Source of the DNA: Aldehydirespirator sp965221605
GTDB taxonomy: Bacteria; Actinomycetota; Acidimicrobiia; Acidimicrobiales; Aldehydirespiratoraceae
Length of the DNA: 64,000 bases
Reading direction: 5' to 3'
NCBI GenBank assembly: GCA_965221605.1
Contig: CBDCSK010000016.1
Span: forward strand, 310,001-374,000
The first letter of the stretch is position 1, and the number at the start of each line of letters is the position of its first letter. Below are positions 28,236 through 37,438 of the stretch, one piece after another. A program made the translations under genes and the position numbers. A model generated the notes under the pieces. It worked only from the letters and a program-made list of their open reading frames with translations, was not told the origin of the DNA and ran no database searches.

Positions 28236-29507
28236 ATGGCAGACGAGCACACCTACGATCCAAGCGCTTTCACCGGTACGTTCCTGAATCCGGGGGCCGC
28301 GCCCTACTCCCAGACGGGACTGTGGATCGCCTGGGGCGGGTACCACCTCGTCGACCACTACGTCAACGAGGTCTCCGAGATGATGGCCCTGCGAGCGGGA
28401 GCCGGCATCGAGGACAAGACCCCCCTGTTCAAGACCATCATCGAGGGCCCCGACGCCGAGGCCTTCGTGGACAGAGTGCAGGTGCGCGACGCCTCCAGGG
28501 TCGATGTCGACCACGGCATCTACACCTTCTACTGCGACGACGATGGCCACGCGGTCAACGAGGGGATCACGTTCCGCACGGCGGCCGACCAGTTCATCCA
28601 CATGGGCGGACCCATGGTCGGGTGGTTCAGTGAGTTCGCCGACGGCTACGACATCGAGCTCACCGACACCCTCAACACCGACCGCGACTACAGCGTCCTG
28701 TGCGTGCAGGGCCCGCGCTCACATGAGGTCATGGAGGCGGTGACGGGCAGCGCCCACAAGGATCTGCCGTTCTCAAGGGGCCGGATGATCACCGTCGACG
28801 GCCACGAGGTGCGCCTGTGGCGAACGGGATTCACCGGGGAGATCGGCTTCGAGATGTGGGTCGGACCGGAGGCGTCCAGGGACATGTACTCGGTATTCGT
28901 CGAGCGGGGGCGGGCCCACGGCGCGGTGCCCATCGGCAACGCGGCGCAGGCGGCCACCCGCGTCGAGGCCGGCATGCTGATCATCGGCGTCGACTACCGC
29001 CCTTCGGGCCCGTTCGCGCAGGTGCAGTTCGCTTACCTGGACGGCGACCGCTACTTCCACACTCCCGCCGAGCTCAACTTCGGGCGCCTCGTCAACCTCA
29101 GGCGCGACACCGACTTCGTCGGCCGGCGGGCACTCGAGGCCGAAGCGGCCGGGGACCGACCGGCCAAGGTGATGCGGGGTGTGGACATCGACCCTGCCGG
29201 CATCGCCGCGCTCTACGAGGGCGCCGGGTCGCCGCCGTTCCTGAGCCCGCGGCTGCACCGCCACTTCAACTCCGAGATCCTCGCCGGCGGCGCCAACGTG
29301 GGTTTCGCCACCTCGATGTGCTGGAGCCCGGTGCTGGAGACGATGATCGGCTTCGCGCACCTCGAATCGCCCGACGTGAACGCCGGAGACGACGTGACAC
29401 TCACCTGGCAGATCTACAACGGTCGCGGTGAGGCGGTCGAGGGCGAGGTCCCGGCCCGGGTCGTGGACCTGCCGTTCGTCGAGATGAAGCGCCGGAAGAT
29501 CGACTGA
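28236..29507 (+). CDS. GcvT-like aminomethyltransferase / demethylase, copy 1
   Basis: 423 aa from ATG at 28236, preceded by AAAGGG; GTG at 28200 is an alternative start. The fold is that of the glycine-cleavage T-protein and its relatives (DmdA, dimethylglycine and sarcosine enzymes), which move a methyl or methylene group to tetrahydrofolate. Family landmarks are LCVQGPRSHEVM, RTGFTGEIGFEMW and the central RVEAGMLIIGVDY. The C-terminus ends LPFVEMKRRKID, nearly the same as the second copy at 43995. Lone copies outside a gcv operon usually act in catabolic demethylation. Neighbours are a P450 and a cupin regulator. Confidence 0.85.
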   Translation: MADEHTYDPSAFTGTFLNPGAAPYSQTGLWIAWGGYHLVDHYVNEVSEMMALRAGAGIEDKTPLFKTIIEGPDAEAFVDRVQVRDASRVDVDHGIYTFYCDDDGHAVNEGITFRTAADQFIHMGGPMVGWFSEFADGYDIELTDTLNTDRDYSVLCVQGPRSHEVMEAVTGSAHKDLPFSRGRMITVDGHEVRLWRTGFTGEIGFEMWVGPEASRDMYSVFVERGRAHGAVPIGNAAQAATRVEAGMLIIGVDYRPSGPFAQVQFAYLDGDRYFHTPAELNFGRLVNLRRDTDFVGRRALEAEAAGDRPAKVMRGVDIDPAGIAALYEGAGSPPFLSPRLHRHFNSEILAGGANVGFATSMCWSPVLETMIGFAHLESPDVNAGDDVTLTWQIYNGRGEAVEGEVPARVVDLPFVEMKRRKID

Positions 29508-29518
29508 GCCCCGCGGCG

Positions 29519-30109
29519 TCAGAAGGACGGGGGACTGGTGATTATCAGGAAGCGCGCTCCATCGTCGCCCGAGACCCACTGGTGCGGTGTCATCGACGGG
29601 TACAGGAGGGTGTCGCCCCGATTCAACGGGATCGGATCCCGGTCCTCCAGGCGGATCTCCACCGAGCCCTCCAGCACGTGGACGACCTCCTGTCCCTCGT
29701 GCACGATCACGTCCGAGGCGATGTTCGGCTCCGCCACAGTCTCGTTGGCCTCCATGCGATGCCCCTCGCCCGGGGTGAGGAAGCGAGTGGTGGCCCCCTC
29801 GGCGAGGAAGAAGGCCTCGCCCTCGTCAGCCCGGACCAGCGTGACCTCCGAGAGCGCGGGGTCGAGCAGCCCGACCGTCGTCGTTCCCAAGGCTTGGGCC
29901 ACCCGGTGCAGCGCGAAGAGGCTGGGCATGGCTCGGGAGTTCTCGATCTGGGAGAGGAACGGCTGGGACAGGCCGCACCGGTCGGCGAGCTCCTGCATGG
30001 TCATGCCAGCGGCCTTGCGACGCTGCCGGAGGGCGGGCCCAAGCTGTGAAGCGACCGACTCCGGCTCAGTGGTCCTCTCGTCGTGTGCCGCTCTGTGGTG
30101 CGTTCTCAT
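29519..30109 (-). CDS. XRE-family regulator with C-terminal cupin domain
   Basis: 196 aa. The helix-turn-helix (about 36-63) is MTMQELADRCGLSQPFLSQI, followed by a linker and a cupin sensor domain (about 115-190) with VHEGQEVVHVLEGSVEIRL and PHQWVSGDD. This architecture is shared by PuuR-type regulators, which sense small metabolites. It is transcribed from downstream of the hydrolase gene on the same strand, 36 nt behind its stop, and is convergent with the GcvT-like gene. It is the only recognisable regulator in the island. Confidence 0.9.
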   Translation of the reverse strand: MRTHHRAAHDERTTEPESVASQLGPALRQRRKAAGMTMQELADRCGLSQPFLSQIENSRAMPSLFALHRVAQALGTTTVGLLDPALSEVTLVRADEGEAFFLAEGATTRFLTPGEGHRMEANETVAEPNIASDVIVHEGQEVVHVLEGSVEIRLEDRDPIPLNRGDTLLYPSMTPHQWVSGDDGARFLIITSPPSF

Positions 30110-30133
30110 CGCTCTGCCCGGAGACTCTAGCTC

Positions 30134-30156
30134 CCGGGGTCGGGCTCAGCCCCCGG
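30134..30156. other. Hairpin at the end of the hydrolase gene
   Basis: CCGGGG (30134-30139) and CCCCGG (30151-30156) enclose an 11-nt loop that includes the hydrolase stop codon. It could reduce read-through into the cupin regulator gene. Confidence 0.35.
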
Positions 30157-30973
30157 CCAGGAACGGGATGAGGGCGTCTACCAGGGCCGAGGGGTTGTCC
30201 ACCGGCACGACATGGGTGCTGTCGGCGATCTCGACGAGGCTTGATGCCGGTGTGAGCCGGTCCATCTCGGCCATCACCTCGCCCCGGACGAAGCTGCCGG
30301 AGGCGTGGACGTGAAGCGTGGACGCCTGGATCCGGGGCAGCCGGTCCCAGTGATCGTCGGAGCGGAACGGCCAGCGCTCGAAGAAGAACGGATCGTGCTT
30401 GGGCGCCAGGCGGGCGCCGGCCACCGGGCCGTAGCACGTGGCCGCCACCAGCTCGACCATGTCCGAGGGAGCGTTGGGGTAGGCCGCGGCCACCGCGGCG
30501 CGGACCTCGTCGTGGTCGGCGTGGTCCCGTGGGCGGGGGAACAGCTCGGTCTCACCCTGCTGGAAGGACGGCTCCACATCGACCACGGCCAGCCGTCCTA
30601 CCTCGTCGGGATGCTCGTCGGCGTACTGGAGGGCGACCAGCGCCCCCCACGAGGATCCCGCGAGGTCCACGGGCGAGCCGCCCGAGACCGCAGCGACCGC
30701 GCCGGCCAGATCGGCGACATGGTCGGCGGTGGTGTAGTCGCCGCTGGGCGACCACTGGCTCTCGCCGTAGCCGCGGAAGTCGAGCGCCACCACCCGGCGG
30801 TGGGCCCGGACCCCGAGGGCCACCGCGAACCAGTTCCAAGCGTTGCCGGTCACGCCGTGCAGGCAGACCAGCGTCGGCCCCTCACCCCCGAAGTCGAGTC
30901 CGTGGATCCGGTTGCCTGTTGCCCCCGGCACGAAGAAATGCGCGACTTCGGCGGTGGCGAGAGTGGGGGACAT
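30146..30973 (-). CDS. Alpha/beta-fold hydrolase
   Basis: 275 aa from ATG at 30973, which follows AGGAG; the longer frame to 31057 lacks such a site. Landmarks are the oxyanion strand LVCLHGVTGNAWNW, nucleophile S108 in AGSSWG, and a late catalytic His in DSTHVVPVDNPSAL. The family covers esterases, C-C bond hydrolases and dehalogenases, so the reaction is open. It is divergent from a Rieske oxygenase gene with 115 bp between them, suggesting shared control. Confidence 0.87.
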   Translation of the reverse strand: MSPTLATAEVAHFFVPGATGNRIHGLDFGGEGPTLVCLHGVTGNAWNWFAVALGVRAHRRVVALDFRGYGESQWSPSGDYTTADHVADLAGAVAAVSGGSPVDLAGSSWGALVALQYADEHPDEVGRLAVVDVEPSFQQGETELFPRPRDHADHDEVRAAVAAAYPNAPSDMVELVAATCYGPVAGARLAPKHDPFFFERWPFRSDDHWDRLPRIQASTLHVHASGSFVRGEVMAEMDRLTPASSLVEIADSTHVVPVDNPSALVDALIPFLAGG

Positions 30974-31088
30974 GGTGACGCTCCTGGGCAGGGGGAAGGC
31001 CGCGCTGGCAGGGCGGCCGGGGGCGAACAGTACAGTAGCGACCGCGCCGGCCGGCATCGGCCGGTCTGATGGACAGGGAGGAGCAGGC

Positions 31089-32144
31089 GTGACGACGACC
31101 CTTCATCCAGGCGAGACCGTCGATCCGTTCGTTCCCGAGCGGGACTCCAGGTGGTACCGGGCGATGAGGCACTTCTGGCATCCCGTCGCCTACTCGAAGG
31201 ACGTGGCCGAGGGCCAGATGGTCTCGGGCAAGCTCCTCGGGGAACGCATCCTGGTCGTCCGCCACGAGGGGACCACCCGGGCCTTCATGGACGTGTGCCG
31301 CCACAAGGGGGCCGCGCCATCACTGGGCTGGGTCGAGAACGGCTGCATCAACTGCCCCTACCACGGGTGGGCCTACGACATGGAGGGCAAGCTGGTGTCG
31401 ATCCCGGCCCGGCCCGAGCTGAGCGGCGTGCTCCAGCTGGGGCTGGTCCGCTACCTGTGCCGGGAGAGTTCCGGCATGGTCTGGGTGAGCCTGACCGACG
31501 AGCCGTGGGGCGAGCCCCCGGGCATCCCGGAGTGGGACGACCCGATCATGCGCTGGCAGACGCCCCCGTACTACGACTGGGCCACCAGCTCGCCCCGGCG
31601 CCTCGAGAACTTCGTCGACTTCGCCCACTTCCCCTTCGTCCACGAGAACGTCCTGGGCACCAGGGACAAGCCCGAGGTCGAGCACCACGACGTGTGGCGC
31701 GAGGACGGAGCCCTGCGGTTCGACAAGGTGTTCGTGGAGCCCAACGTTCCCCGCATGAAGGAGCTGCTGAAGATCGACGACGACATCATGACGGTGCGCA
31801 ACTGGTACCAGCTCACCGTGCCCGGGTCCATCTCGATGGTGCGGACCTTCCCCAACGGCAAGCGCTACGCCCTTTACATGGTGACCGCGCCCACCGGTCC
31901 GGCGACCTGCCGCAACTTCTGGCACATCGGCGCCGATTTCGTGGACACCCCCGACGAGATGGACTTCCTGCTGGAGTTCGAGTACATGGTGCTGGACCAG
32001 GATCAGCCCGTCGTCGAGTCGCAGTGGCCCGAGCACCTGCCCGACCGTCTCAGCGCCGAGACCTACGTCAAGGTGGCCGACGACGTCACCCTGGCCTACC
32101 GCAAGTGGCTCTTCGAGCTGGCCGCGGAACTGGAGCCGAACTGA
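31089..32144 (+). CDS. Rieske non-heme iron oxygenase, copy 1
   Basis: 351 aa. Oxygenase component of the VanA/NdmA-like group, which often performs O- or N-demethylation. The 2Fe-2S Rieske centre uses C70, H72, C89 and H92 (CRHKG, CPYHGW). The mononuclear iron site is in the ENFVDFAHFPFVHENV block with its Asp and two His. The GTG at 31089 follows AGGAGGAG; the upstream open frame overlaps the divergent hydrolase. No reductase gene is adjacent. Downstream is a short-chain dehydrogenase. Confidence 0.92.
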   Translation: MTTTLHPGETVDPFVPERDSRWYRAMRHFWHPVAYSKDVAEGQMVSGKLLGERILVVRHEGTTRAFMDVCRHKGAAPSLGWVENGCINCPYHGWAYDMEGKLVSIPARPELSGVLQLGLVRYLCRESSGMVWVSLTDEPWGEPPGIPEWDDPIMRWQTPPYYDWATSSPRRLENFVDFAHFPFVHENVLGTRDKPEVEHHDVWREDGALRFDKVFVEPNVPRMKELLKIDDDIMTVRNWYQLTVPGSISMVRTFPNGKRYALYMVTAPTGPATCRNFWHIGADFVDTPDEMDFLLEFEYMVLDQDQPVVESQWPEHLPDRLSAETYVKVADDVTLAYRKWLFELAAELEPN

Positions 32145-32209
32145 GCAGGACGAGGCCGAGCCTCGCTGACCCCACACATACTCACACATTCACGCACGGG
32201 AGGACCCCG

Positions 32210-32962
32210 ATGGGAATACTGGACGGACGGGTGATCATCGTCACCGGCGGGGCCAAGGGCATTGGCCTGGCCTACTGCCGGGGCCTGGCCGCCGAGGGGG
32301 CGACCGTGGTAGTCGCGGACCTCACCGACGGCCGCGACGTGGTCGCTGAACTCAGCGCGTCGGGCACCCGGGCGATGTCGATGCAGGTGGACGTCTCCGA
32401 CGTTGATCAGACCGAGGCGATGGCGGCCGCGACTGTGGACGCCTACGGCCGCATCGACGGTCTGGTCAACAACGCCGCCTTCTACATGGCCGCCACCCGG
32501 GCCCCGATGGAGGACCTCCCGCCCGATGAGTGGGACCTGTGCTTCGAGGTGAACGTGAAGGGCACCTGGCTGTGCTCCCGGGCGGTGGCGCCCACTATGC
32601 GGGCCCAGGGCAGCGGCAGGATTGTCAACATCGCTTCCATGACGGTGAACGACGGCACTCCCGGCTTCCTCCACTACGTGTCGTCGAAGTCCGCCATCTG
32701 GGGACTGACCCGGGCCATGGCCCGAGAGCTGGGCGGCTCCGGGATCGCAGTCAACACCATCACGCCCGACTACATCCCCCACGACGAGGCCTACTCCAGC
32801 GTCCAGCCCGAGGTAGACGCGGCCATCCAGGCCCGCCGGGCGTTCAAGCGGACCCAGGTCCCCGAGGACATGGTGGGCACCCTCATCTACCTGATGAGCC
32901 CGCTGTCCGAATTCGTCACCGGCCAGAACATCTGGGTGAACGGTGGCTCGGGATTCCACTAG
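32210..32962 (+). CDS. Short-chain dehydrogenase/reductase, copy 1
   Basis: 250 aa classical SDR. The Rossmann motif is TGGAKGIG, then NNAA, and the catalytic Tyr and Lys in YVSSK. The ending, PEDMVGTLIYL with FVTGQNIWVNGG, is typical. It is clearly related to the SDR at 61244 (shared FKRT/LKRT and PEDMVGT blocks). It lies 65 nt after the Rieske gene and probably oxidises an alcohol or carbinol made by it; the substrate is unknown. Confidence 0.92.
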   Translation: MGILDGRVIIVTGGAKGIGLAYCRGLAAEGATVVVADLTDGRDVVAELSASGTRAMSMQVDVSDVDQTEAMAAATVDAYGRIDGLVNNAAFYMAATRAPMEDLPPDEWDLCFEVNVKGTWLCSRAVAPTMRAQGSGRIVNIASMTVNDGTPGFLHYVSSKSAIWGLTRAMARELGGSGIAVNTITPDYIPHDEAYSSVQPEVDAAIQARRAFKRTQVPEDMVGTLIYLMSPLSEFVTGQNIWVNGGSGFH

Positions 32963-33050
32963 AGGCCGAGCGTGCCGGTTCACGACTCCCGCCCATACGG
33001 CGCGAGGCCGTGGCCCGAGCGGCCCGTGAGCGCAGCGAACAAGAGCGGAA
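32962..33050 (+). repeat. Dispersed intergenic repeat, copy D
   Basis: The fullest copy: starts GAGGCCGAGCG directly at the SDR stop codon, contains CCCATACGGCG and the 46-bp core at 33003-33048. It sits just upstream of the promoter of the first BMP transporter operon. Confidence 0.85.
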
Positions 33051-33130
33051 AACGCGCCGCTGCAACGCGGACGCGCTTGTACCTACCCGCGCATGCTCTT
33101 AGTCTTCCCGGCGGGAACCTTGCGGTGCGG

Positions 33131-33159
33131 CTGACAACCGTGCGGTCGCCGCGTATAGT
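33131..33159 (+). promoter_or_regulatory. Promoter of the first BMP transporter operon
   Basis: CTGACA (33131-33136), a 17-bp spacer and TATAGT (33154-33159): a near-consensus housekeeping promoter. Transcription would start near 33167, giving a leader of about 113 nt before the lipoprotein ATG. Confidence 0.6.
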
Positions 33160-33195
33160 CCTCATCAATAATCCACACAACACCAACTCGCACGA

Positions 33196-33268
33196 CCACC
33201 GGCGGAACCGCAGGGCAGGCGCCCCGTGCCCGGCGGTGGCCTTGCGATAGGTCCCACAAGGGAGGGAG
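33196..33268 (+). promoter_or_regulatory. Structured 5' leader of the lipoprotein mRNA
   Basis: CCACCG (33196-33201) pairs with CGGTGG (33234-33239) around an inner hairpin GGGCA (33213-33217) with TGCCC (33227-33231). Next, TCCC (33252-33255) and GGGA (33260-33263) form a hairpin that covers part of the GGGAGGGAG ribosome site. A riboswitch or attenuator is possible; it matches no class I can name. Confidence 0.4.
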
Positions 33269-33279
33269 ACCGCAACACC

Positions 33280-34653
33280 ATGCGCAAGACAACACTGGGT
33301 CTACTGGTCGCCTTTGCGCTCGCCGCAGGCTTGGTCGCCTGCGGTAGCGACGACGAACCGACGCCCGCCGTGGACAGCGGCGCCAGCGACGCGGCTGTCG
33401 CAGCAGCCGAAGCAGAGGCCGCCGAGGCCCAGGCCCAGGCCGACGCCGCCGCGGCTGAGGCCCAAGCGGCCCAGGCCGACGCCGACGCCGCCGAGGCCGA
33501 GGCCAAGGCCGCGGCTGACGCCGCCGCCATCGCAGAGGCCAAGGCCGCAGCCGCAGCCGCCGAGCTCGAGGCTGCCGAAGCCGAGGGAGCGGCCGTCGCC
33601 GAGCTCGAGGCGGAACTCGCCGAAGCCGAAGCGGCAGCCGCCGAAGCCGAAGCGGCAGCCGCTGAGGCCGCAGCCGCAGCCGAGGAAGCGGCCTCAGAGC
33701 AGGCAGCCGCCGCACCCAGTGAGATCGATGTGGCCATGCTCGTGGTGGGCACCAAGGAGGAGGGCTGGTACGCCACGTTCATCGACAGCGTCAACCGCGT
33801 CTCGGAGTCCAACAAGTACGGCATCAAGATCAATCTCGATGTCCTTGAGGGAATCCAGTTCGTCGAGGGCGAACGCGTCATCCGCGACCTCGCCCAGACC
33901 GGCGAGTACGAGATCATCGTCGGGCACAGCACCTATGTGGACGGCGTCGCCGCCAACAAGGCCGACTTCCCCGACACCCTGTTCGTGTACTCGGGTTCCG
34001 GCAACGACGACCACGAGGGCGGCGACAACGCCTACTGGATCGACGTGTTCATCCACGAGCCCGCCTACCTGGCCGGGATCATCGCCGGCATGACCACCGA
34101 GACCAACAGGATCAGCGGTGTGGCCGCGTACCCGTTCCCCAACGTCAACGCCCCGCTCAATGCCTTCGTCGACGGCGCCCGGTCGGTCAACCCCGACATC
34201 GAGGTGGCCGGGGTCACCTACATCGAGAGCTGGTTCGACCCGGCGACCGCGGCGAGCGCGGCGGAGGCCCAGATCAACAACGGCGCCGACGTCATCTACG
34301 CCGAGCGGTTCGGCCCGTTCGCCGCAGCCGAGGACGCCGGCAACGTGCGGGCCGTCGGCCACTTCACCGACCAGTTGAGCCTGTCGCCGGTGGTGCTGAC
34401 CAGCGCCGTCGCCCAGTGGGACACCGCCTTCACCGACGTGCTCGACGCCTGGTACGACTACACGGTGCACGGCGTTCCCTACAACTCGCCGCCGCAGCGC
34501 ATCGTCTACCAGTCGATGGTGGACGACGGCTCGTCGCTGGGTGCCATAGCCGACGACGTGCCAGCTGACGTGGTGGCTGCCGTCGAGGCGGCCCGGGTCG
34601 CCATCCTTTCGGGCGAGTTGGTCGTCCCGCTCAACTTCGACCGGTTCGAGTAA
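33280..34653 (+). CDS. BMP-family substrate-binding lipoprotein with Ala-rich stalk, copy 1
   Basis: 457 aa. The signal peptide ends in a lipobox with lipidated C21 (LVACGS). Residues about 30-146 are an Ala/Glu-rich, charged helical stalk, probably coiled coil, encoded in part by two exact 21-bp repeats (33619-33639, 33640-33660). The binding domain begins at EIDVAMLVVGTKEEGWY and continues in the BMP (PnrA/Med-like) fold. This family binds nucleosides or nucleobases for ABC uptake. The second copy at 45486 has a short Pro/Glu/Ala linker instead of the stalk. The ATG at 33280 follows GGGAGGGAG. Confidence 0.9.
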   Translation: MRKTTLGLLVAFALAAGLVACGSDDEPTPAVDSGASDAAVAAAEAEAAEAQAQADAAAAEAQAAQADADAAEAEAKAAADAAAIAEAKAAAAAAELEAAEAEGAAVAELEAELAEAEAAAAEAEAAAAEAAAAAEEAASEQAAAAPSEIDVAMLVVGTKEEGWYATFIDSVNRVSESNKYGIKINLDVLEGIQFVEGERVIRDLAQTGEYEIIVGHSTYVDGVAANKADFPDTLFVYSGSGNDDHEGGDNAYWIDVFIHEPAYLAGIIAGMTTETNRISGVAAYPFPNVNAPLNAFVDGARSVNPDIEVAGVTYIESWFDPATAASAAEAQINNGADVIYAERFGPFAAAEDAGNVRAVGHFTDQLSLSPVVLTSAVAQWDTAFTDVLDAWYDYTVHGVPYNSPPQRIVYQSMVDDGSSLGAIADDVPADVVAAVEAARVAILSGELVVPLNFDRFE

Positions 34654-34704
34654 CCGCAAGAAGCCGGACTGCACGTCGAACGATCGACTGAGCGCGCCGA
34701 TCCG

Positions 34705-36261
34705 ATGGCAGACACGGCCAAGTCCGGCGCGGCCGCGCCGGGGGAGAACATCCTCGTCGCCGAGGAGGTGACGAAGGTCTTCCCCGGCGTGGTCGCCAAC
34801 GACTCCGTCAGCGTCGCGATCCGCAGGGCCGAGATCCACTGCCTGCTCGGCGAGAACGGCGCGGGCAAGACGACACTGGCCGACATCCTCTACGGCGTGT
34901 ACCAGCCCGACGACGGCCAGGTGCTCCTCGAAGGCAACCCGCTGGAATTGCATTCACCCCGCGACGCCATCGAGGCCGGCATCGGCATGGTCCACCAGCA
35001 CTTCGAGCTGGTGCCTCCGATGTCGGTCATCGAGAACGTGGTCATCGGCACCCAGGCCAAGCAATGGCTCGACTTGACCGAGGCCAGGCGCCGCCTGGAG
35101 GAGTTCTTCGCCGACTACGACGTGGAGATCGATCCCGACGCGGAGGTCGGCCGGCTCTCGGTGGGGGAGCAGCAATGGGTGGAGATCTTCAAGACGCTCT
35201 ACTTCGGCGTCGAGATACTCATCCTGGACGAGCCCACCGCGGTGCTGACCCCGCAGGGCATCGACGAGCTGTTCCGGATCCTGCGCCGGATGCGCGACGA
35301 GGGCCTCACCATCATCCTGATCACCCACAAGCTCAAGGAGGTGATGGACCTCTCGGACCGCGTGACGGTGCTGCGCCGCGGCAAGGTCGTCGGCACGGTC
35401 GACACTGCCGACGTCGATCAGCGAGACCTGGCCCGGATGATGGTGGGGCGCGAGGTCCTGATGCAGGCGGACAAGGCTGAATCCACCGTCGGCGAGCCGG
35501 TGCTGGAGGTCGAGGAGATCCACCTGGAGTCCGATACGGGACGAGGCTCGCTCGATGGGCTGTCGATCACCGTCGGCTCGGGGGAGATCGTGGGCGTCGC
35601 CGGCGTGTCGGGCAACGGCCAGAACGCCCTGTTCGACGCGGTCGTGGGCGTGCGCCATCCAGAGAGCGGCTCCATCCGGATCGCCGGTCAGGACACCACC
35701 GAGTCAGCACCCCACCGGATCGCCACCCTCGGGGTGGCCAGCGTGCCCGCAGACCGCATCGCCCAGGGTCTGATGATGGACTTCAGCGTTAAGGAGAACC
35801 TGGTGCTGGGCAACCAGCGCGAGCGGCAGTTCTCCCGCGCCGGAGTCCTCAACCGGGGCCAGATCGACGCCTTCGCCGCGGAGTCGATCGACACCTACGA
35901 GATCAAGACACCATCGGCGTCGCAGATCACCAGGACCCTCTCGGGCGGCAACCTGCAGAAGATAATCATGGCCCGGGAGCTCTCCGGCCAGCCACAGCTG
36001 ATCGTCGCGCACCAGCCGACGCGGGGTCTCGACATCGCGGCCACCGAGTACGTCCGGCGCCGCCTGATCCAGGAGAGGGACCGCGGCGCGGGGGTGCTGC
36101 TGATGTCCGAGGACCTCGACGAGATCTTCCAGATCTCGGACCGGATCGCGGTGATTTACGATGGGCGGATCGTCGCGGTCACCGAACCTGACGCGACCAC
36201 CCTTGAACAGATCGGGATGCACATGGCGGGTGCCAGCGACACAGACCGAGGCTCACGGTGA
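34705..36261 (+). CDS. BMP-type ABC importer, double ATPase subunit, copy 1
   Basis: 518 aa with two ABC domains, like NupA or YufO. The first has Walker A GENGAGKTT at 49-57, signature LSVGEQQWVEI and Walker B LILDEPTAVLT. The second is degenerate: GVSGNGQNAL in place of a Walker A and AHQPTRGLD in place of DEPT, but an intact LSGGNLQKI signature, as is usual for this subfamily. It would power uptake with the two downstream permeases. Its stop overlaps the permease GTG by 4 bp. Confidence 0.93.
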   Translation: MADTAKSGAAAPGENILVAEEVTKVFPGVVANDSVSVAIRRAEIHCLLGENGAGKTTLADILYGVYQPDDGQVLLEGNPLELHSPRDAIEAGIGMVHQHFELVPPMSVIENVVIGTQAKQWLDLTEARRRLEEFFADYDVEIDPDAEVGRLSVGEQQWVEIFKTLYFGVEILILDEPTAVLTPQGIDELFRILRRMRDEGLTIILITHKLKEVMDLSDRVTVLRRGKVVGTVDTADVDQRDLARMMVGREVLMQADKAESTVGEPVLEVEEIHLESDTGRGSLDGLSITVGSGEIVGVAGVSGNGQNALFDAVVGVRHPESGSIRIAGQDTTESAPHRIATLGVASVPADRIAQGLMMDFSVKENLVLGNQRERQFSRAGVLNRGQIDAFAAESIDTYEIKTPSASQITRTLSGGNLQKIIMARELSGQPQLIVAHQPTRGLDIAATEYVRRRLIQERDRGAGVLLMSEDLDEIFQISDRIAVIYDGRIVAVTEPDATTLEQIGMHMAGASDTDRGSR

Positions 36262-37421
36262 GCGAGCAGGTCGCCGACACACCCCAGGACAACCCGCGCG
36301 ACGACCACGAGGCGGGCGCCGGCCGCGATCCGCTCTCGATGCTGTTCCAGCCGGGCGCCTGGCGCCTGGAGCGGAGGCTGTACACCCGTCCGGTGCACGA
36401 GTTGTATGCCACCCTCATCGCGCTGGCCATCACCGCGGTGATCATCGGCGGGCTGGTGATCATCGTCGGCGTGTCGCCGCTGGACGCGTTCGCGTCCCTC
36501 TACGAGGGGGCCTTCGGGAACCGGGAGTCGGCCCTCGAGACGCTGGTGCAGGCGACGCCGCTGATCCTCACCGGGCTGTGCGCGGCCATCGCCTTCCGGG
36601 CCGGGGTCTGGAACATCGGCGGGCAGGGTCAGTTCATCGCGGGCGCCATCGGCACCTGGTGGGTCTACGACACGATGCCCGGCCTCCCCGCGCCGCTGCT
36701 GTTCGTGGCCATGTTCTGCGGGGCTGCGGTCTTCGGAGCGGTTTGGGCGACGGTGGCCAGCGTCCTGCTGGTCCGCTATGGAACCAACGAGATCCTCACG
36801 ACGGTGATGCTCAACTTCGTCATCGACTCCGGGCTGTCATGGCTGCTGTCGGGGCCCTGGCAGGCCAACGACACGCCCTACTCCCAGACCGAGCGGATGG
36901 TCGAGAGCACATTCCTGCCCCGGTTCTTCGACGACAGCCGGCTGCACCTGGGCTTCGCCCTTGCGCTGGTGATGGCGGCCGTGGTCCATTTCCTGGTGCG
37001 GCGCACCACCTTGGGATTCGAGCTGAGGGCCATAGGCGTCAACAAGCAGGCGGCCTCGTACAAGGGCGTCAGCGTCGGGGCGGCCATCATCGCGGTCATG
37101 GCCATCTCAGGGGCACTGGCAGGACTGGCGGGCGCGGGTGAGCTGCTGGGCCTTCATCACCGGATCAACTTCGAGTTCGGCGGCCAGGCCGTCGGCTTCA
37201 CCGGGATCATCGTCGCACTGGTGGCCCGGCTTCATCCCGCGGGCGTGATCGTGGTGGCGGTCGCCTTCGCGGGGCTGATCAACGGCGCGACCCAGATGCA
37301 GGTCGGCACCGGCATCCCGGCCGCGCTCGTGGACGTCATCGAGGGGGTCGCCCTGGTTCTCGTGCTGCTGGCCGCGGTCGCGTGCCGCTACCGACTCAGG
37401 AAGATCGCCCAACATGGATAG
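36258..37421 (+). CDS. BMP-type ABC importer, permease subunit, copy 1a
   Basis: 387 aa integral membrane protein of the BPD_transp_2 family (NupP/YufP type). A cytoplasmic N-terminus of about 45 residues precedes the first membrane segment (TLIALAITAVIIGGLVIIVG). The block FRAGVWNIGGQGQFIAGA and the later GFTGIIVALVARLHP are hallmarks. GTG start overlaps the ATPase stop. It pairs with the next permease. Confidence 0.92.
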   Translation: MSEQVADTPQDNPRDDHEAGAGRDPLSMLFQPGAWRLERRLYTRPVHELYATLIALAITAVIIGGLVIIVGVSPLDAFASLYEGAFGNRESALETLVQATPLILTGLCAAIAFRAGVWNIGGQGQFIAGAIGTWWVYDTMPGLPAPLLFVAMFCGAAVFGAVWATVASVLLVRYGTNEILTTVMLNFVIDSGLSWLLSGPWQANDTPYSQTERMVESTFLPRFFDDSRLHLGFALALVMAAVVHFLVRRTTLGFELRAIGVNKQAASYKGVSVGAAIIAVMAISGALAGLAGAGELLGLHHRINFEFGGQAVGFTGIIVALVARLHPAGVIVVAVAFAGLINGATQMQVGTGIPAALVDVIEGVALVLVLLAAVACRYRLRKIAQHG

Positions 37422-37438
37422 CTCCGGGTAGCGGTGTC

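Noticed and set aside
33167..33279. Naming the leader as a known riboswitch class
   Set aside because: Conserved cores of TPP, cobalamin, SAM, glycine or purine riboswitches were not recognised.
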